A stretch of DNA of 64,000 bases from Globisporangium splendens (GCA_006386115.1 VFIW01000017.1:520499-584498), one strand, 5' to 3'. Numbered from the stretch's first letter, positions 11,086 to 22,838 are shown. The notes: generated by a model not told the origin, from the sequence alone. Translations and numbers: made by a program.

Positions 11086-12758
11086 TCTGGAGCTTGAGAT
11101 CGTCTGCTGGCAATTGCAGCAGAAAGAGGAGGAGGTTTGTGATGCGGAGGAGCGCGCAAATAGAGAAATGGGCAGCAAGTGAGCTCTTGAGGTCGTCGTT
11201 GGGACGTTGATGCGCTCCTGTACCACCATGCGAGGGTTACGTCGACGTTGTGGCTCACGCAATATCGCATTTGAAACGGCTGGGGCAGGTGGAGTGGATC
11301 CAGGAATCACTCCATATTATATTTTAGAGGTAAACATGAAGGCGTTGTGTGGAGTTTCAGCTTGCAGGAATCGATTAACATAAAGCGATGGAGGTTTCTA
11401 CGCGCGAGTGCATTGTCTCAGCATTACGGCCACACTGACCAGCACTCTCGGCAATCAAAAACAATACCTCATATTAACAAAACTGTTGCAATTGGCATGT
11501 GAGAGGAACCGTGAAATCTGTTGTACGCATTTGTCTCTGTAGATTAGACATGGTACACTTATAATTTTATACTCGATGGAAGTGCAAGGTCTTTGAACGA
11601 CTGGAAGAAGCACGGGCGAGCAACCCGTAAACACGTGCTGCTTGATGCCGTATCAAAATGAAGTCTCACTTCACAAACCAGAACGAGCGGACTCGGGACA
11701 CCTTTGAGCTGCGAGAGAAGCCTAAACGCACGAATCTGTGGACCACAGCCAGACTGTACTTGTGAGCCACCAAGAGGACGAACAGTGGGTTCTCATGCAT
11801 CCAATGCAAGAACACTCCAGGCACGACTGTGCAATAATCACATCCACGGGTGTCGTTCAAACGAGTTCTTTCGAGACTCCTTAGGGCACACTGCATCAGT
11901 GCATGGAACATCGCTCGCCTCTTCTCAATGCCACTCTATTATACGACCCTTTCACTCCACATGTCGTACGCACTACAAACCCACCATCAGCATAAACAAG
12001 AACCGCGAACCTCACCTACCACCACCCGAGCGATCTCACGAGCACGCTAGATCGTGATCATCGCTTGCATCGTATACGTTGGATAACTTCTTCAAGGTTA
12101 ACCACAGGACAGCGAACCTGGTGCAGAGTGTGCTCAGACGTCTTCTGTCATGGGGAGGAGACGGGTGCAACTCTCTGCGTTGACTTTCAATGCCGCTACT
12201 CACTCTTCCGAACTCGCATATCCCTAGTCGAAGCAGCTAACCACACTACAGAGTGTCTTTCACGAATGCTTGCAAGTCAGCAGCCGATCTTTGGGATTTT
12301 GCTGACGTGTGCTGCGTTACATCGTCGGTTTGTCCGTGACGTCGCGACTGTGGCTATCCGTCGACCGGGAAATGGAGTCTTTCCCAAAGACGCAACTTTG
12401 TTGGATTGAGCTCTGCCGATTGAATTACAGGACGCACGGAGATAAACACGTGAATTTCTCGATGCAGTCCTTACCGTATTTTGCGTTTGATGATCGTATG
12501 GTCAAAGTTGGCATTCATGGCATATACCCCAAATAACCGCAGCCAATGACGTCGCGAAATGGGATATCGGAAAATGGTTGGGAACAAACACTCAGAATTC
12601 AAAACATCCTGTCCGCTGTTGATCATACTTGTCGGCTAGCAAACAGGCACTTCCTACCGTACACTTCCCAGAGGCTACTGTGCTACCGGCACTAATGTAC
12701 TCGCCAGAGAAAGAAAACCGAATAGAAGGACCAAATGCCAATTAGACCAGGTGCTTGC
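11086..12758. other. Spacer between OYE copies 2 and 3
   Basis: About 1.7 kb containing the promoter of copy 2. Several short frames exist on both strands but none looks like a protein or a transposon fragment that I recognise. Confidence 0.4.
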
Positions 12759-13916
12759 TTACTTGCTCGAGTTGCTAGCAGAAGAGACTTCGACTTCCTC
12801 CAAGAACGGGTAGTCCGTGTACCCTGCTTCGTTGCCCAAGTAGAACGTCTTTGGATCGCACTCGTTAAATGGCGCTCCGATACACAAGCGCTTGACGACG
12901 TCCGGGGTGCTGATAAAGTCCCGGCCAAACGCAACAAAGTCAGCGACACCGTCTTCCACGACTTCGATGGCGCTCTCGCGGTCGTAGCCTGAGCACGTGA
13001 TCAAGACGCCGTTGTAGAGAGGGCGGAAGTGCGCCGTCACACCGATCTCCGGCACTTCTGGGTGTCCGACGTGAAGTCCTCGAGTCTCGACGACATGCAA
13101 GTACGCGAGATCGTAGGCGTTCAGCTTCTTCACGACGTACTCGTAGGTATCTTTCGGGTTCGAGTCCGTGCAACCAAAGGTAATGCCGTAAGGGGACAAT
13201 CGAATCGCGACCTTGCTCGAGTCCACGCTCGACGTGATCGCATCCAGCACTTCAAACAAGAAACGCGCACGGTTGTCGATCGAGCCGCCGTACTTGTCGG
13301 TGCGCTGGTTCACGCTATCACACAAGAATTGCTCGAGCAAGTAGCCGTTCGCCGCGTGGAGCTCGATGCCGTCAAAGCCAGCTTCGATGGCGTTCACAGC
13401 GGCCTTGCGGAAGTCTTCGACGATGCCTGGGATCTCATCGATCTCGAGCGCGCGTGGAGTCACATACTCCTGGCGACCCTCACGGGTGACGGCGACAGTG
13501 TTAACATTCTCGATTGGCCCTCCGCTGGGCGACACGGGGAGCTCTCCGTTCGGCTGGTTGAGAGGGTGGCCGATGCGACCGCAGTGGTACAACTGCACAA
13601 AGATCTTGCCGTCCTTGTCGTGGACCGCCTTGGTCACGTGTTTCCACGCGTCCACCTGAGGCTGGTTGAAGAGTCCAGGCGTACCAAAGTAGCCTCGCGC
13701 CGTGGCGCTGATATTGGTGGCTTCGGCGATGATGAGCCCGCCCTCCGTGGTGCGTTGGCTGTAGTACTTGGCCGCATACGCAGGTGGGACCCCTTCCTCG
13801 CCGCAACGATTACGCGAGAGTGGTGGCATCACCACGCGGTGCGCGAGTTGCACGGGGTTCTTGCCGCCGAGCGTGAATGGCGTGAAGAGCTTGGCGTTGA
13901 CCGAGGACGAGACCAT
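12759..13916 (-). CDS. Old yellow enzyme / OPR-like flavoprotein, copy 3
   Basis: Single exon, 385 residues beginning MVSSSVNAKLFTPFTLGG. The substrate-pocket residues His187, Asn190 and Tyr192 are present in ELHAANGYLLEQF. Compared with copy 2, three conserved stretches differ: MPPLSR instead of MAPLTR, VQLYHCGRIGH instead of VQLWHTGRVGH, and GGPIENVNT in the loop after LPVS. These lie close to the flavin and substrate site in the family, so the specificity may have changed. The C terminus SSASNSSK is unlike that of the neighbours. It is in tandem with copies 2 and 4 on the minus strand; the LINE block begins about 0.5 kb upstream of its start. Confidence 0.92.
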   Translation of the reverse strand: MVSSSVNAKLFTPFTLGGKNPVQLAHRVVMPPLSRNRCGEEGVPPAYAAKYYSQRTTEGGLIIAEATNISATARGYFGTPGLFNQPQVDAWKHVTKAVHDKDGKIFVQLYHCGRIGHPLNQPNGELPVSPSGGPIENVNTVAVTREGRQEYVTPRALEIDEIPGIVEDFRKAAVNAIEAGFDGIELHAANGYLLEQFLCDSVNQRTDKYGGSIDNRARFLFEVLDAITSSVDSSKVAIRLSPYGITFGCTDSNPKDTYEYVVKKLNAYDLAYLHVVETRGLHVGHPEVPEIGVTAHFRPLYNGVLITCSGYDRESAIEVVEDGVADFVAFGRDFISTPDVVKRLCIGAPFNECDPKTFYLGNEAGYTDYPFLEEVEVSSASNSSK

Positions 13917-14452
13917 GGTGAGGACAGAGAGTTTGGAGGTTGAGTGGTATCAAGTGTGTGTTTGTGGCTCTCGGAGCAACTTTGAGAATGGTGTTTCTGG
14001 AGAGATAGCAGTGTCTTGGGGGTTGCTTGTTTGTTTTGCTGCTCGCTCGGGTCTTGGCCAGTTGACCCAATGTACTGATGGGAGTTAGGGTACAACAAGA
14101 CAGTAGGATTGCGTCTGCAATTGATGGATCGTTCGAAGTAGCCCTGGAGCATCAACAATGATCTGCTTGGGCTTCAAAGTTGATGCTCGAGGTGTTTTCG
14201 TGTGAAATAATCACACGATTACGGCCTCAATGTATTGTCGTGCCACGTGCACGTGATCAGTAGAGGCGCTATTGGAAACAAGCATAGTGTCAACTCTGTG
14301 TAAAATGATTCCGTTCTCCTTCAAATTTGCTTCACAGAACTCGCATATCATGCGAGATAAGCGCAACCTGCGAAAACTGTAGCATCTGCATAGATAAACG
14401 CAACTTTCGGTAATCGCACAGGTGCAGCAATCCCATAATCACACCCAGACCC
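13917..14452. promoter_or_regulatory. Upstream region of OYE copy 3
   Basis: About 535 bp between OYE copy 3 and the first LINE target-site duplication. It should contain the OYE promoter. No coding content was found. Confidence 0.35.
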
Positions 14453-14572
14453 AAATCGCTCCACTTCTTTTATCTTTATAAGGTGAGGTATATTTAGGTT
14501 CATCTTCGTGACCTACAATATCCATTCTCCTACCTAATCTTCATTGCGAATTTCATCAAATCGCTCCACTTC
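14453..14572 (-). mobile_element. 90-bp antisense LINE 3' tail with 15-bp target-site duplication
   Basis: The direct repeat AAATCGCTCCACTTC occurs at 14453-14467 and again at 14558-14572. Between them, 14468-14557 is the reverse complement of the 3' end of the LINE at 15659-20351 (its last 90 bp, from the GATGAAATTCG block to the CCTTATAAAGATAAA terminus) with very few differences. This is a severely 5'-truncated insertion on the minus strand; only the 3' untranslated tail was copied. The perfect duplication suggests it is recent. Confidence 0.9.
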
Positions 14573-15643
14573 GCATCAGTTCGCGCACCGAGTTGAGACT
14601 TTGTGATCGATGCGATATGGGAGAGTCTCTACCAGAAATCAGCAGACACCGCAACGGCTAGTAGACTTGCATTGCAGCAGTCAACAAAGCTGTCCATACA
14701 GCAGGATCTCTGTGGCCTGGATTGCAATTAATCCAGTGGAGCAAATTACACAACATCCCAGGGATTACTGCTTATACGGCTCAGACTCTTCTCCGGCTGG
14801 AAGCCAACCGAATCTCCATGTGGAACTAGGAGAAAGCTGATCTATCCTGCTCGAATCCCGAATGTTCCCAAGTTGTCCACTCTTCTGTTCAACATCTATT
14901 CTGGGAGTGTCCGAAAGCCAAACTCGTGTGGAACTACTTTTATGCGCTATGGGCGAAGATCGGAATCACTCCTGGTCACGACCCCGCAATCTGGATCTTC
15001 AGTCTGGATATACCAGATACTCCAAGGCATGCATGGACCACGATCAAGAGACACATTATCGGACACAAGTTCTCCAATGAACATCTCCAAGATCATCTCT
15101 ATCCCGTCGCACACATGCTGTGGCGATATATGAGTGCGTCGCTCATACAAGCCATTTGGTGTGCGCATCTGCGACGCATGGATTCGGATCCAATCGAATC
15201 GACTGCTGAGATGGCGATCATGATGACCAGATTAGAGGCAGGAATGCGAAACCTCACGCGACTCGCTGAAGCGCAAGCTGGAGACTCGGACGGTCACGCG
15301 GTTGCAACAGTTCTCAAGGTATATGTCGACTGCTTTCTCAGTCAAACCGACGCCATCCCCTTGACTCCAAATGATACTCGCGGCGTTTACCTGTTGTTTT
15401 TCGATGGTGGGTCACGCGGCAATCCAGGACCAGGAGGGACTGGATCCATTATCGTGCGTGTCCATAAGGACTCGCACACAGCCAGTTTAATCTGGACCGC
15501 GAGCATGGCGTATAGCAGGAAGGACACGACCAACAACTTTGCCTAGTACTGGGGTCTCATACATGGACTCCGAGAAGCCCAACGCAGTCACTTCGAACCG
15601 TTGTACGTGATTGGAGACAGTGCACTCATTATCTCCCAACAGC

Positions 15644-15658
15644 GAATGCATCGGTCCC
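15644..15658. repeat. Target-site duplication, left copy, of LINE B
   Basis: GAATGCATCGGTCCC here is repeated at 20352-20366. It belongs to the RNase H coding sequence of LINE copy A. The bases outside both copies differ, so the duplication is exactly 15 bp. Confidence 0.93.
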
Positions 15659-18600
15659 AAGTGCACGATTCCAGGGAATTGAAGAAACTGCTCCAGAAAT
15701 TGAATCTTGTTGACACCCTTGAGGATGATGCTCTTCGCGCCACGGACACACGAGACGTCAAAGCATTCCATCGACAGCATCACACCTACTACTATACACT
15801 GCCTTCAGGTGGCAGTGCCAGCAGTAGGCTCGACCGATGGTACTGCAGCAATGACCATCTCGACTGGGTTCGCAGCGTATACCAAAGCGTAGTTGGTCCG
15901 TTCTCCGATCACAATGGAGTCACGATCCGGGTAGCTGCTCCTGACAAGGTGATCCAAAGCAAGAAACCTCGAGTTGTCTATCCACTTCCGAAGAATGCAG
16001 CGGCGCATTCGGCGAGTATTGGAAAAGACTTCTTCGAAAAAGCTCATGATCAACTTGATGAATTACGTGGACGTTACTCTTCGCCTCGTGATTATGCTCT
16101 GGCCACAGCAAATTGGTGGGATGAAGCCAAGATCGCGCTCAGGATCGGGTACCTCGAAGCTAAAAATCGTACTTCGCCAGATTGAATCAAGGATACAAGA
16201 AGAAAACCCAGAGGTTGCAACGACGCCTCTCAGAATCGGAAGCGCAGATGCTCGATCACTCTGGTGGAGCGGTGAGTGATCAAAACGTGGAGTTGTCGCA
16301 AGAGTTTCTTACTACCGCCACGAGTATTCGTCGTGCCATTGCAGAATGCAAATCTAAGTGGCAGGCTTCAAAATGGGACCGCATTTTTCGGGAGCACATG
16401 CATCATGAACGAAAAACGAGCAAATCCTTCTACAAGCGCATCTCGACCAAGTTCCTTGACAACACTATCTTCACACTCGGTGGCACAGCGACTTACGGAC
16501 CCATGCGTTCACGAGAACTTGCTGACGACACGGGAGAAGGATGGAAATCAATCATGCAACAGGCGCCCACTCTGCAAACTGACATCGATCAAATCCTTGA
16601 TCCAGGAACAGCTATTCCTCCGTCGGACAGATTAGGCTTCCTGCTCAAACCGATCGATTCGAGTGAAATTAAACAGGCTGTTAAGAAATGCAAGAGAGGC
16701 AAAGCTCACGGTCCTGACGAACTCGGCAACGACTGGTACAGAGACCACTGTGACGAGATTACCGGTCTATTCGAGCGACTTTTCAACTTGTGGATACCCG
16801 AATGCGTTCTACCAAGTTCGTTCAGTGAAGCACATATTCGCTGCATAAAAAAGTCCGTCTCTGCTGCGTCGCCGCTGGACTACAGGCCAATCGCACTCCT
16901 CAACTCTGATTACAAAATATTCACACGGATATTTGCAACCAGATTACGAACGGTGCTCCCTTGGCTTATCCATCACATGCAAGCTGGTTTCGTTCCAGGG
17001 CGAGCAATCCCAACTACGATCGATGTGTTATTGGCTGCGCAACAGCGGGCCACGAGCGACCCCGCCATGTCCAGAGCGATCGCGTTGCTTCTTGATTTTG
17101 CTAAAGCCTATGATTCACTCGATCGCAGCTTTCTGGCACAAGCGCTCCAGCATCTTGGGTTCCCATTGAAGTTCGTACGCTTAGTGAAGGTGTTACACTC
17201 TCAAACCACTTACAAGTTCATTGTCAACGGTTTCCTGTCGAGAAAGTACAACGTAACATCCGGAATTCGTCAAGGATGTCCACTGGCCCCTCTTCTCTTC
17301 ATCTTGGCGTTAGAGGTTCTTTATCGGAAAATCGAAGCGAGTGACGAAATACACGGCGTTGAACTCCAGGCAGCAGGATGCGCAACTGAAGTCAGAATTT
17401 GAGGATACGCAGACGACACGACCATTTATCTTAGCGATCCCAAGGATATTAGTGCCGTGTTTGCAATCCTGGACAAATATGGAGCAGCTTCTGGTCTTCG
17501 AGTCAATCGGCACAAATCTGCAGTATTACCGCTGAACAAGGAATATAGCCCCACCGAAGAGTCAGTCAGCGACATTCATGTGCTACAACGTGAGGAACAT
17601 TGCCGCTACCTCGGTATCCAAGTCGGACAAACGCCTTCGAATGCAATTAACTGGTCCAAGTGCATCCAAGCCTTACGTGTCAGACTTCGACTTGCGCGTC
17701 TCAAAGCTCACTCTGTCGCCCAACGCGCAGCAATTGCCAGTGCCGTCATCATACCCAAAGTGCTTTACGTGGCCAGGCACTCCTGGCCCTCTACGGCTAT
17801 TGTCAATCAGCTACATGACCTAGTGAAACAATTTGTCTGGGGTTCAAGGAATGGTAAGCCTGCGAAACCGTGGATGAAGGAAGAACAAGCTGAGCTCAAA
17901 AAAATGAATGGAGGCTTGTCGGTACCCAACATCAGAACTGAGCTGATGACGATGAGTGCCACAGCAGTCTCCAGATGGGCAATCACTACATCTCACATCG
18001 ATCAGGTCATCGGGGAAATCTTGCTGCACAACACAAGGGCTTCTTCGACGTACATCACGCCGCTCGATGCAATTCCAAGGCGGTCACCCCAGCTTCGTGA
18101 TAACATGTGGACAACTGGCGCAGCATTATGTGCGTCGCTCCATTCTCGACCCTATGAGCCCAGAGAACGTTATAATGTACGTTGGTGTTACGAGCACTTC
18201 AAGTCGACAATTGTGCAGACTCAATGGGACGGCGATGTGTTCCAGATCGACCTCAGCTCTAAAATATCTGACAGGCTTCCAGGTATCATCGCTGAAGGAC
18301 GAAAGCTACGCGGGACATTCTGTGCAGAATGGCTGCCATACATGACCTCGACTGCAGATGGGTGGCTTCTTGGTTCCAACGGCTCCCCTTACAAGCTTGC
18401 TCACACATCATTATCAGTTGGAACAGCACAACTGGGTGACATACTTCGATGGGAGTGGATAAGACCAGGAGTGCTCAACTTCATCCCAACATGTGGAATC
18501 TCCGGATTCTCCCGGCCGTCTATTCGAGCGCTCGAGCGGTTATGCGCTACGTTGGTATCCAACTTCCCACAGCTTCTGTATCGACCACAGCAAACAAATG

Positions 18601-20351
18601 TGCTTCGGCTGTACAACGGGCAACGTCATTATAACCACGAATGGCATCTGCACACCAGTGAAGCAACTCTGACCCACGTCGACACGACCCTAGTCAAAGC
18701 TACGCATACAGTTCACTCCGCAATGGACTGTGACATCATGGCAACAAGAGACTTGAACGGGCAGAAGGTGTCGTTCCATGCACATCCACGTTCACAAGAA
18801 TCGTGCAACTATGGGGTGGCAACGGACGATACAATACGACCAGATCTTTCTATCGGCAACAAGTTGCAGCAACGAGGACACAAATTGGCAAAGATACTCG
18901 AGATGCAGCAGTCAACAAAGCTGTCCATACAGCAGGATCTCTGTGGCCAGGACTGCAATTAATCCAATGGAGCGAATTACACAACATCCCAGGGATTACA
19001 GTTTATACAGCCCAGACTCTTCTCCGGCTGAAAGCCAACCGACTCTCCATGTGGAACTATGAGAAAGCTGATCTATCCTGCTCGAATCCCGAATGCTCCC
19101 AAGTTGTCCAATCTTCTGTTCAACATCTACTCTGGGAGTGTCCGAAAGCCAAACTGGTGTGGAACTACTTTTATGCGCTATGGGCGAAGATCGGAATCAC
19201 TCCTGGTCACGACCCCGCAATCTGGATCTTCAGTCTGGATCTACCAGATACTCCAAGGCATGCATGGACCACGATCAAGAGACACATTATCGGACACAAG
19301 TTCTCCAATGAACATCTCCAAGATCATCTCTATCCCGTCGCACACATGCTGTGGCGATATATGAGCGCGTCGCTCATACATGCCATTTGGTGTGCGCATC
19401 TGCGACGCATGGATTCGGATCCAATCAAATCGACTGCTGAGATGGCGATCATGATGACCAGATTAGAGGCAGGAATGCGAAACCTCACACGACTCGCTGA
19501 AGCGCAAGCTGGAGACTCTGACGGTCACACGGTTGCAGCAGTTCTCAAGGCATATGTCGACTGCTTTCTCAGCCAAACCGACGCCATCCCCTTGACTCCA
19601 AATGATACTCGCGGCGTTTACCTGTTGTTTTTCGATGGTGGATAACGCGGCAATCCAGGACCAGGAGGGACTGGATCCATTATCGTGCGTGTCCATAAGG
19701 ACTCGCACACAGCCAGCTTAATTTGGGTCGCGAGCATGGCGTATAGCAGGAAGGACACGACCAACAACTTTGCCGAGTACTGGGGTCTCATACATGGACT
19801 CCGAGAAGCCCAACGCAGTCACTTCGAACCGTTGTACGTGATTGGAGACAGTGCACTCATTATCTCCCAACAGCGAATGCATCGGTCCCCTCGACAGCAC
19901 CGATTGGCACGTTTATACCAGACAAGTCGACGACTCGCGGATTGCATCGACATCCGAGGATGGTACCATCACTACCGTGCCTTCAACAAGATGGCGGACT
20001 CAGCCGCCAACCTAGCCATGGACACCAGAACCTCAACGCAGGTTCACTTCCCAACTCAAAGAGCTGCTTTCAACAATCTCACCCAGGATCTTGACAACGA
20101 CGTCATGCATTGGCTTATGCGAAGTTCGGAAGACCCAAGGTCATTGGACAACACAAGGCAGCCTCACATAGGACCAAGAGAACATGCCATCCTGGTCAAA
20201 GATTATTTAGCATTCAGAAGTGATCTATTGCAATCCGCGCTGTAGACACATTTACACTCCTAGATGAAATTCGTAATGAAGATTAGGTAGGAGAATGGAT
20301 ATTGTAGGTCACGAAGATGAACCTAAATATACCTCACCTTATAAAGATAAA
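15659..20351 (+). mobile_element. LINE copy B: APE endonuclease (partial), reverse transcriptase, RNase H
   Basis: 4,693 bp between perfect 15-bp target-site duplications. It is 5'-truncated inside the APE endonuclease (SSRLDRWYC and the terminal SDHNGV motif at about 15830-15925). Reverse-transcriptase motifs follow: QAGFVPGR, LLLDFAKAYDSLD, VTSGIRQGCPLAPLLF and GYADD. Then come a Cys/His knuckle region and an RNase H domain beginning FFDGG. Four lesions break the single ORF: a 1-bp loss near 16168, TGA at 17400-17402 just before GYADD, a 1-bp loss near 18789, and TAA at 19643-19645 inside the first RNase H motif. The rest of the coding sequence reads through well. The 3' end is CCTTATAAAGATAAA with no long poly-A. 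The RNase H start GGSRGNPGPGG is of the archaeal/bacterial type known in some plant and oomycete LINEs. Confidence 0.92.
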
Positions 20352-20366
20352 GAATGCATCGGTCCC
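20352..20366. repeat. Target-site duplication, right copy, of LINE B
   Basis: Second copy of GAATGCATCGGTCCC. Directly after it the RNase H frame of LINE copy A resumes (CGACAGCACCG), which proves the nesting order. Confidence 0.93.
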
Positions 20367-21119
20367 CTCGACAGCACCGATTGGCACGTTTATACCAGAC
20401 AAGTCGACGACTCGCGGATTGCATCGACATCCGAGGATGGTACCATCACTACCGTGCCTTCAACAAGATGGCGGACTCAGCTGCCAACCTAGCCATGGAC
20501 ACCAGAACCTCAACGCAGGTTCACTTCCCAACTCAAAGAGCTGCTTTCAACAATCTCACCCAGGATCTTGACAACGACGTCATGCATTGGCTCATGCGAA
20601 GTTCGGAAGACCCAAGGTCATTGGACAACACAAGGCAGCCTCACATAGGACCAAGAGAACATGCCATCCTGGTCAAAGATTATTTAGCAGTTAGAAGTGA
20701 TCTAGTGCAATCCGCGCTATAGACACATTTACGCTCCTGTATGAAATTCGTAATGAAGATTAGTTAGGAGAATAGATATTGCAGATCACGACGATGAACC
20801 TCAACATACCTCACCTTATAGAGATAAAGGATAAATAAAGAGACCAACAACCGCGGTACCAGCATTATCGGATCGGGTTCACAAAAAGTGTTTTGATGTT
20901 CTATGCCATTTTACAAAATCACAACATTGCATGCAATAGTAAGCAGTGCCTGCGCTATTTGGACTTCAAACATTGACCACTGGTAAGAAGTCTTTATGGT
21001 CGCGAAATCAAGCAAAAATGAAATGACCAAGGACAAAAAAGAACTCGTCATTTCATTCGATTCGTCGCAGATACATATCCTGTGCTAATGCAAACGCTTC
21101 TGCCTTGGACACTTCTACT

Positions 21120-22283
21120 CTAGGCTCGCACCTCTATGCTCTTGCCTTCAGTGCCCTCCTCTTCCATGAACGGGTAGTCCGTGTAGCCTGCCTCGCCGCC
21201 CAAGTAGAACGTGCTCGAGTCGTACGCGTTCAGCGGAGCTCCGAGCTTCAAGCGGCGCACGAGGTCGGGCGTCCCGATGAAATCGCGGCCAAACGCCACC
21301 AAGTCTGCGAGTCCGTCGTCGACCGTCTGCATCGCACTCTCGCGCGAGTACCCGGACGCCGTGATCAACACGCCGTGGTACAGCGGCCGGAAGAACGCCG
21401 TCACACCGGACTTCGGCACCAACGGACCAGCTTCATGGCGGCCGCGCGGCTCAACGACGTGCAAGTACGCCAGGTCAAAGTCGTTCAGCTTCTTCACAAC
21501 GTAGCTGTAGATGTTCGCTGAGTCCGAGTCTGCGCACCCAAACGTGGTCCCAAACGGCGACAAGCGCACGCCGACTCGGCTCGGCTCAACACTCGTGAGA
21601 ATCGCGTTCAGAGCTTCAAAGAGGAACCGCGCGCGGTTCTCAATCGAGCCGCCGTACTTGTCCGTGCGCTTGTTCACGCCATCGCACAGGAATTGCTCCA
21701 GAAGGTACCCATTTGCAGAATGCAGCTCGACGCCGTCGAAGCCCGAGTTGATCGCGTTGACCGCAGCAACGCGGTAGTCTTCGACGATGCCCGCGATCTC
21801 GTCGATCTCAAGTGCGCGTGGGGTCACGTAGATCTTGCGACCTTCGCGGGTGACAGCCGACGTCTTGACGCCATCCAGTGGCGTTGCACTGGACGACACA
21901 GGGAGCGCGCCATGTGGCTGGTTGAGCGGGTGACCGACGCGGCCCGTGTGCCACAACTGGGCAAAGATCTTGCCGCCCTTCGCATGCACAGCCTTGGTCA
22001 CTTGCTGCCAGCTCTGCAGTTGCTGGTCGCGGAAGAGTCCTGGTGTGCCAAAGTATCCGCGCGCCGTCGGACTGATGCAAATACCCTCCGTGATCAAGAG
22101 CCCGCCTTCGGTCGCGCGCTGCGAGTAGTACGTCGCTGCGAACGGCGGCGGCACGCCCTCTTCGCCCGAGCGCAGCCGCGTCAGCGGTGCCATGACGACG
22201 CGGTGCTGCAGCTGCACCTGGTTCGTCTTGCCGCCGAGCGTCAGCGGGGAGAACAGCTTGATCGCAGACGAGGTCGACTCCAT
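21120..22283 (-). CDS. Old yellow enzyme / OPR-like flavoprotein, copy 4
   Basis: Single exon, 387 residues from ATG 22283 (MESTSSAIKLFSPLTLGG); no in-frame ATG lies upstream in the open frame. The full set of family landmarks is present: QHRVVMAPLTR, VQLWHTGR-like text as AQLWHTGRVGH, GVELHSANGYLLEQF with the His-x-x-Asn-x-Tyr pocket, and VAFGRDFIGTPDLVRRL. It has one extra residue in GGKTNQVQL. The GC content is higher than in copies 2 and 3, and the C-terminal tail (EEEGTEGKSIEVRA) is different. It is separated from copy 3 by the LINE nest, so the gap of 7 kb is largely made of inserted DNA. Divergent from the dynein light chain gene. Confidence 0.92.
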   Translation of the reverse strand: MESTSSAIKLFSPLTLGGKTNQVQLQHRVVMAPLTRLRSGEEGVPPPFAATYYSQRATEGGLLITEGICISPTARGYFGTPGLFRDQQLQSWQQVTKAVHAKGGKIFAQLWHTGRVGHPLNQPHGALPVSSSATPLDGVKTSAVTREGRKIYVTPRALEIDEIAGIVEDYRVAAVNAINSGFDGVELHSANGYLLEQFLCDGVNKRTDKYGGSIENRARFLFEALNAILTSVEPSRVGVRLSPFGTTFGCADSDSANIYSYVVKKLNDFDLAYLHVVEPRGRHEAGPLVPKSGVTAFFRPLYHGVLITASGYSRESAMQTVDDGLADLVAFGRDFIGTPDLVRRLKLGAPLNAYDSSTFYLGGEAGYTDYPFMEEEGTEGKSIEVRA

Positions 22284-22838
22284 TGGGGATTTGTTGTGTA
22301 AAGTTGAAAGTGTGGGTTGCAGCGCAAATTGAAGAATGAGGAGGAAGATCAAACTGCAGGTTACCGTAGTTCTTCATGGTGAAGTGATGGACTGCGGCTA
22401 CGACATAACCTCATGTTCGTAATTTAGCGGGACAACGGAACACTGTTGCAGCAAAGCCACGTGATCACTTCACTTCATGCTGATGATAACAAATGCGCAA
22501 AAAGTAAACACGCACGGGGCTTTGTCGCAGTTGATGCCTGCTTCAACACCCGCAGACAGAAAATGAGTGTATCATAACACGCCGCACACATGGGTACACT
22601 GCGCACGCGAATACATCCACGTGCATACGCACACACACACACACACACACACATGCGCTTCTGAGCTGCGACAGACGGATCCATTTGAGGGGGACGTGGC
22701 TTGTCACCTAGAAGGAGTGTGGAGAAACGGACGGCCATCCGACGCTTGCAGCGCGGCCTTTGGTGTCTACTGCCACATCGCGACTCCTCCAAGTCCTGAT
22801 CCATCCATTTTCCCTGCAAGAAGAAACTCGCAGCCGCG
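22284..22838. promoter_or_regulatory. Divergent promoter region with CA microsatellite and Inr/FPR-like site
   Basis: The gap lies between two divergent starts. A dinucleotide (CA)n tract of about 24 bp lies at 22629-22653. At 22801-22814 the text CCATCCATTTTCCC resembles the oomycete initiator/FPR core promoter and is 25 bp before the dynein light chain ATG. Confidence 0.4.

Larger units (their letters stand above)
14600..20837 (+). mobile_element. Older LINE copy A, 5'-truncated and split by LINE copy B
   Basis: Copy A occupies about 14600-15658 and 20367-20837; its middle is interrupted by copy B. The first part covers the end of the reverse-transcriptase C-terminal region (zinc-knuckle-like text CSNPECSQ, H, C) and the RNase H start (FFDGGSRGNPGPGG). 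The second part completes RNase H (KMADSAANLAMDT) and ends in the usual 3' tail CCTTATAGAGATAAA. In-frame stops include TAG at 14827-14829 and TAG at 15544-15546. The 5' edge is only approximate because the first 70 bp are strongly diverged. I found no target-site duplication for copy A, which fits its being older. It is not a functional element. Confidence 0.8.

Noticed and set aside
13029..13943. 304-codon plus-strand frame over OYE copy 3
   Set aside because: Antisense shadow of the intact OYE gene, biased to Arg/Val/Asp.
14453..20351. Inverted repeat of about 90 bp at both sides of the LINE block, as terminal inverted repeats of a DNA transposon
   Set aside because: The left copy has its own 15-bp target-site duplication and is a truncated LINE tail; no transposase is present.
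22629..22653. CA repeat as a functional element
   Set aside because: Simple microsatellite; similar tracts occur inside LIS1 and BART introns.
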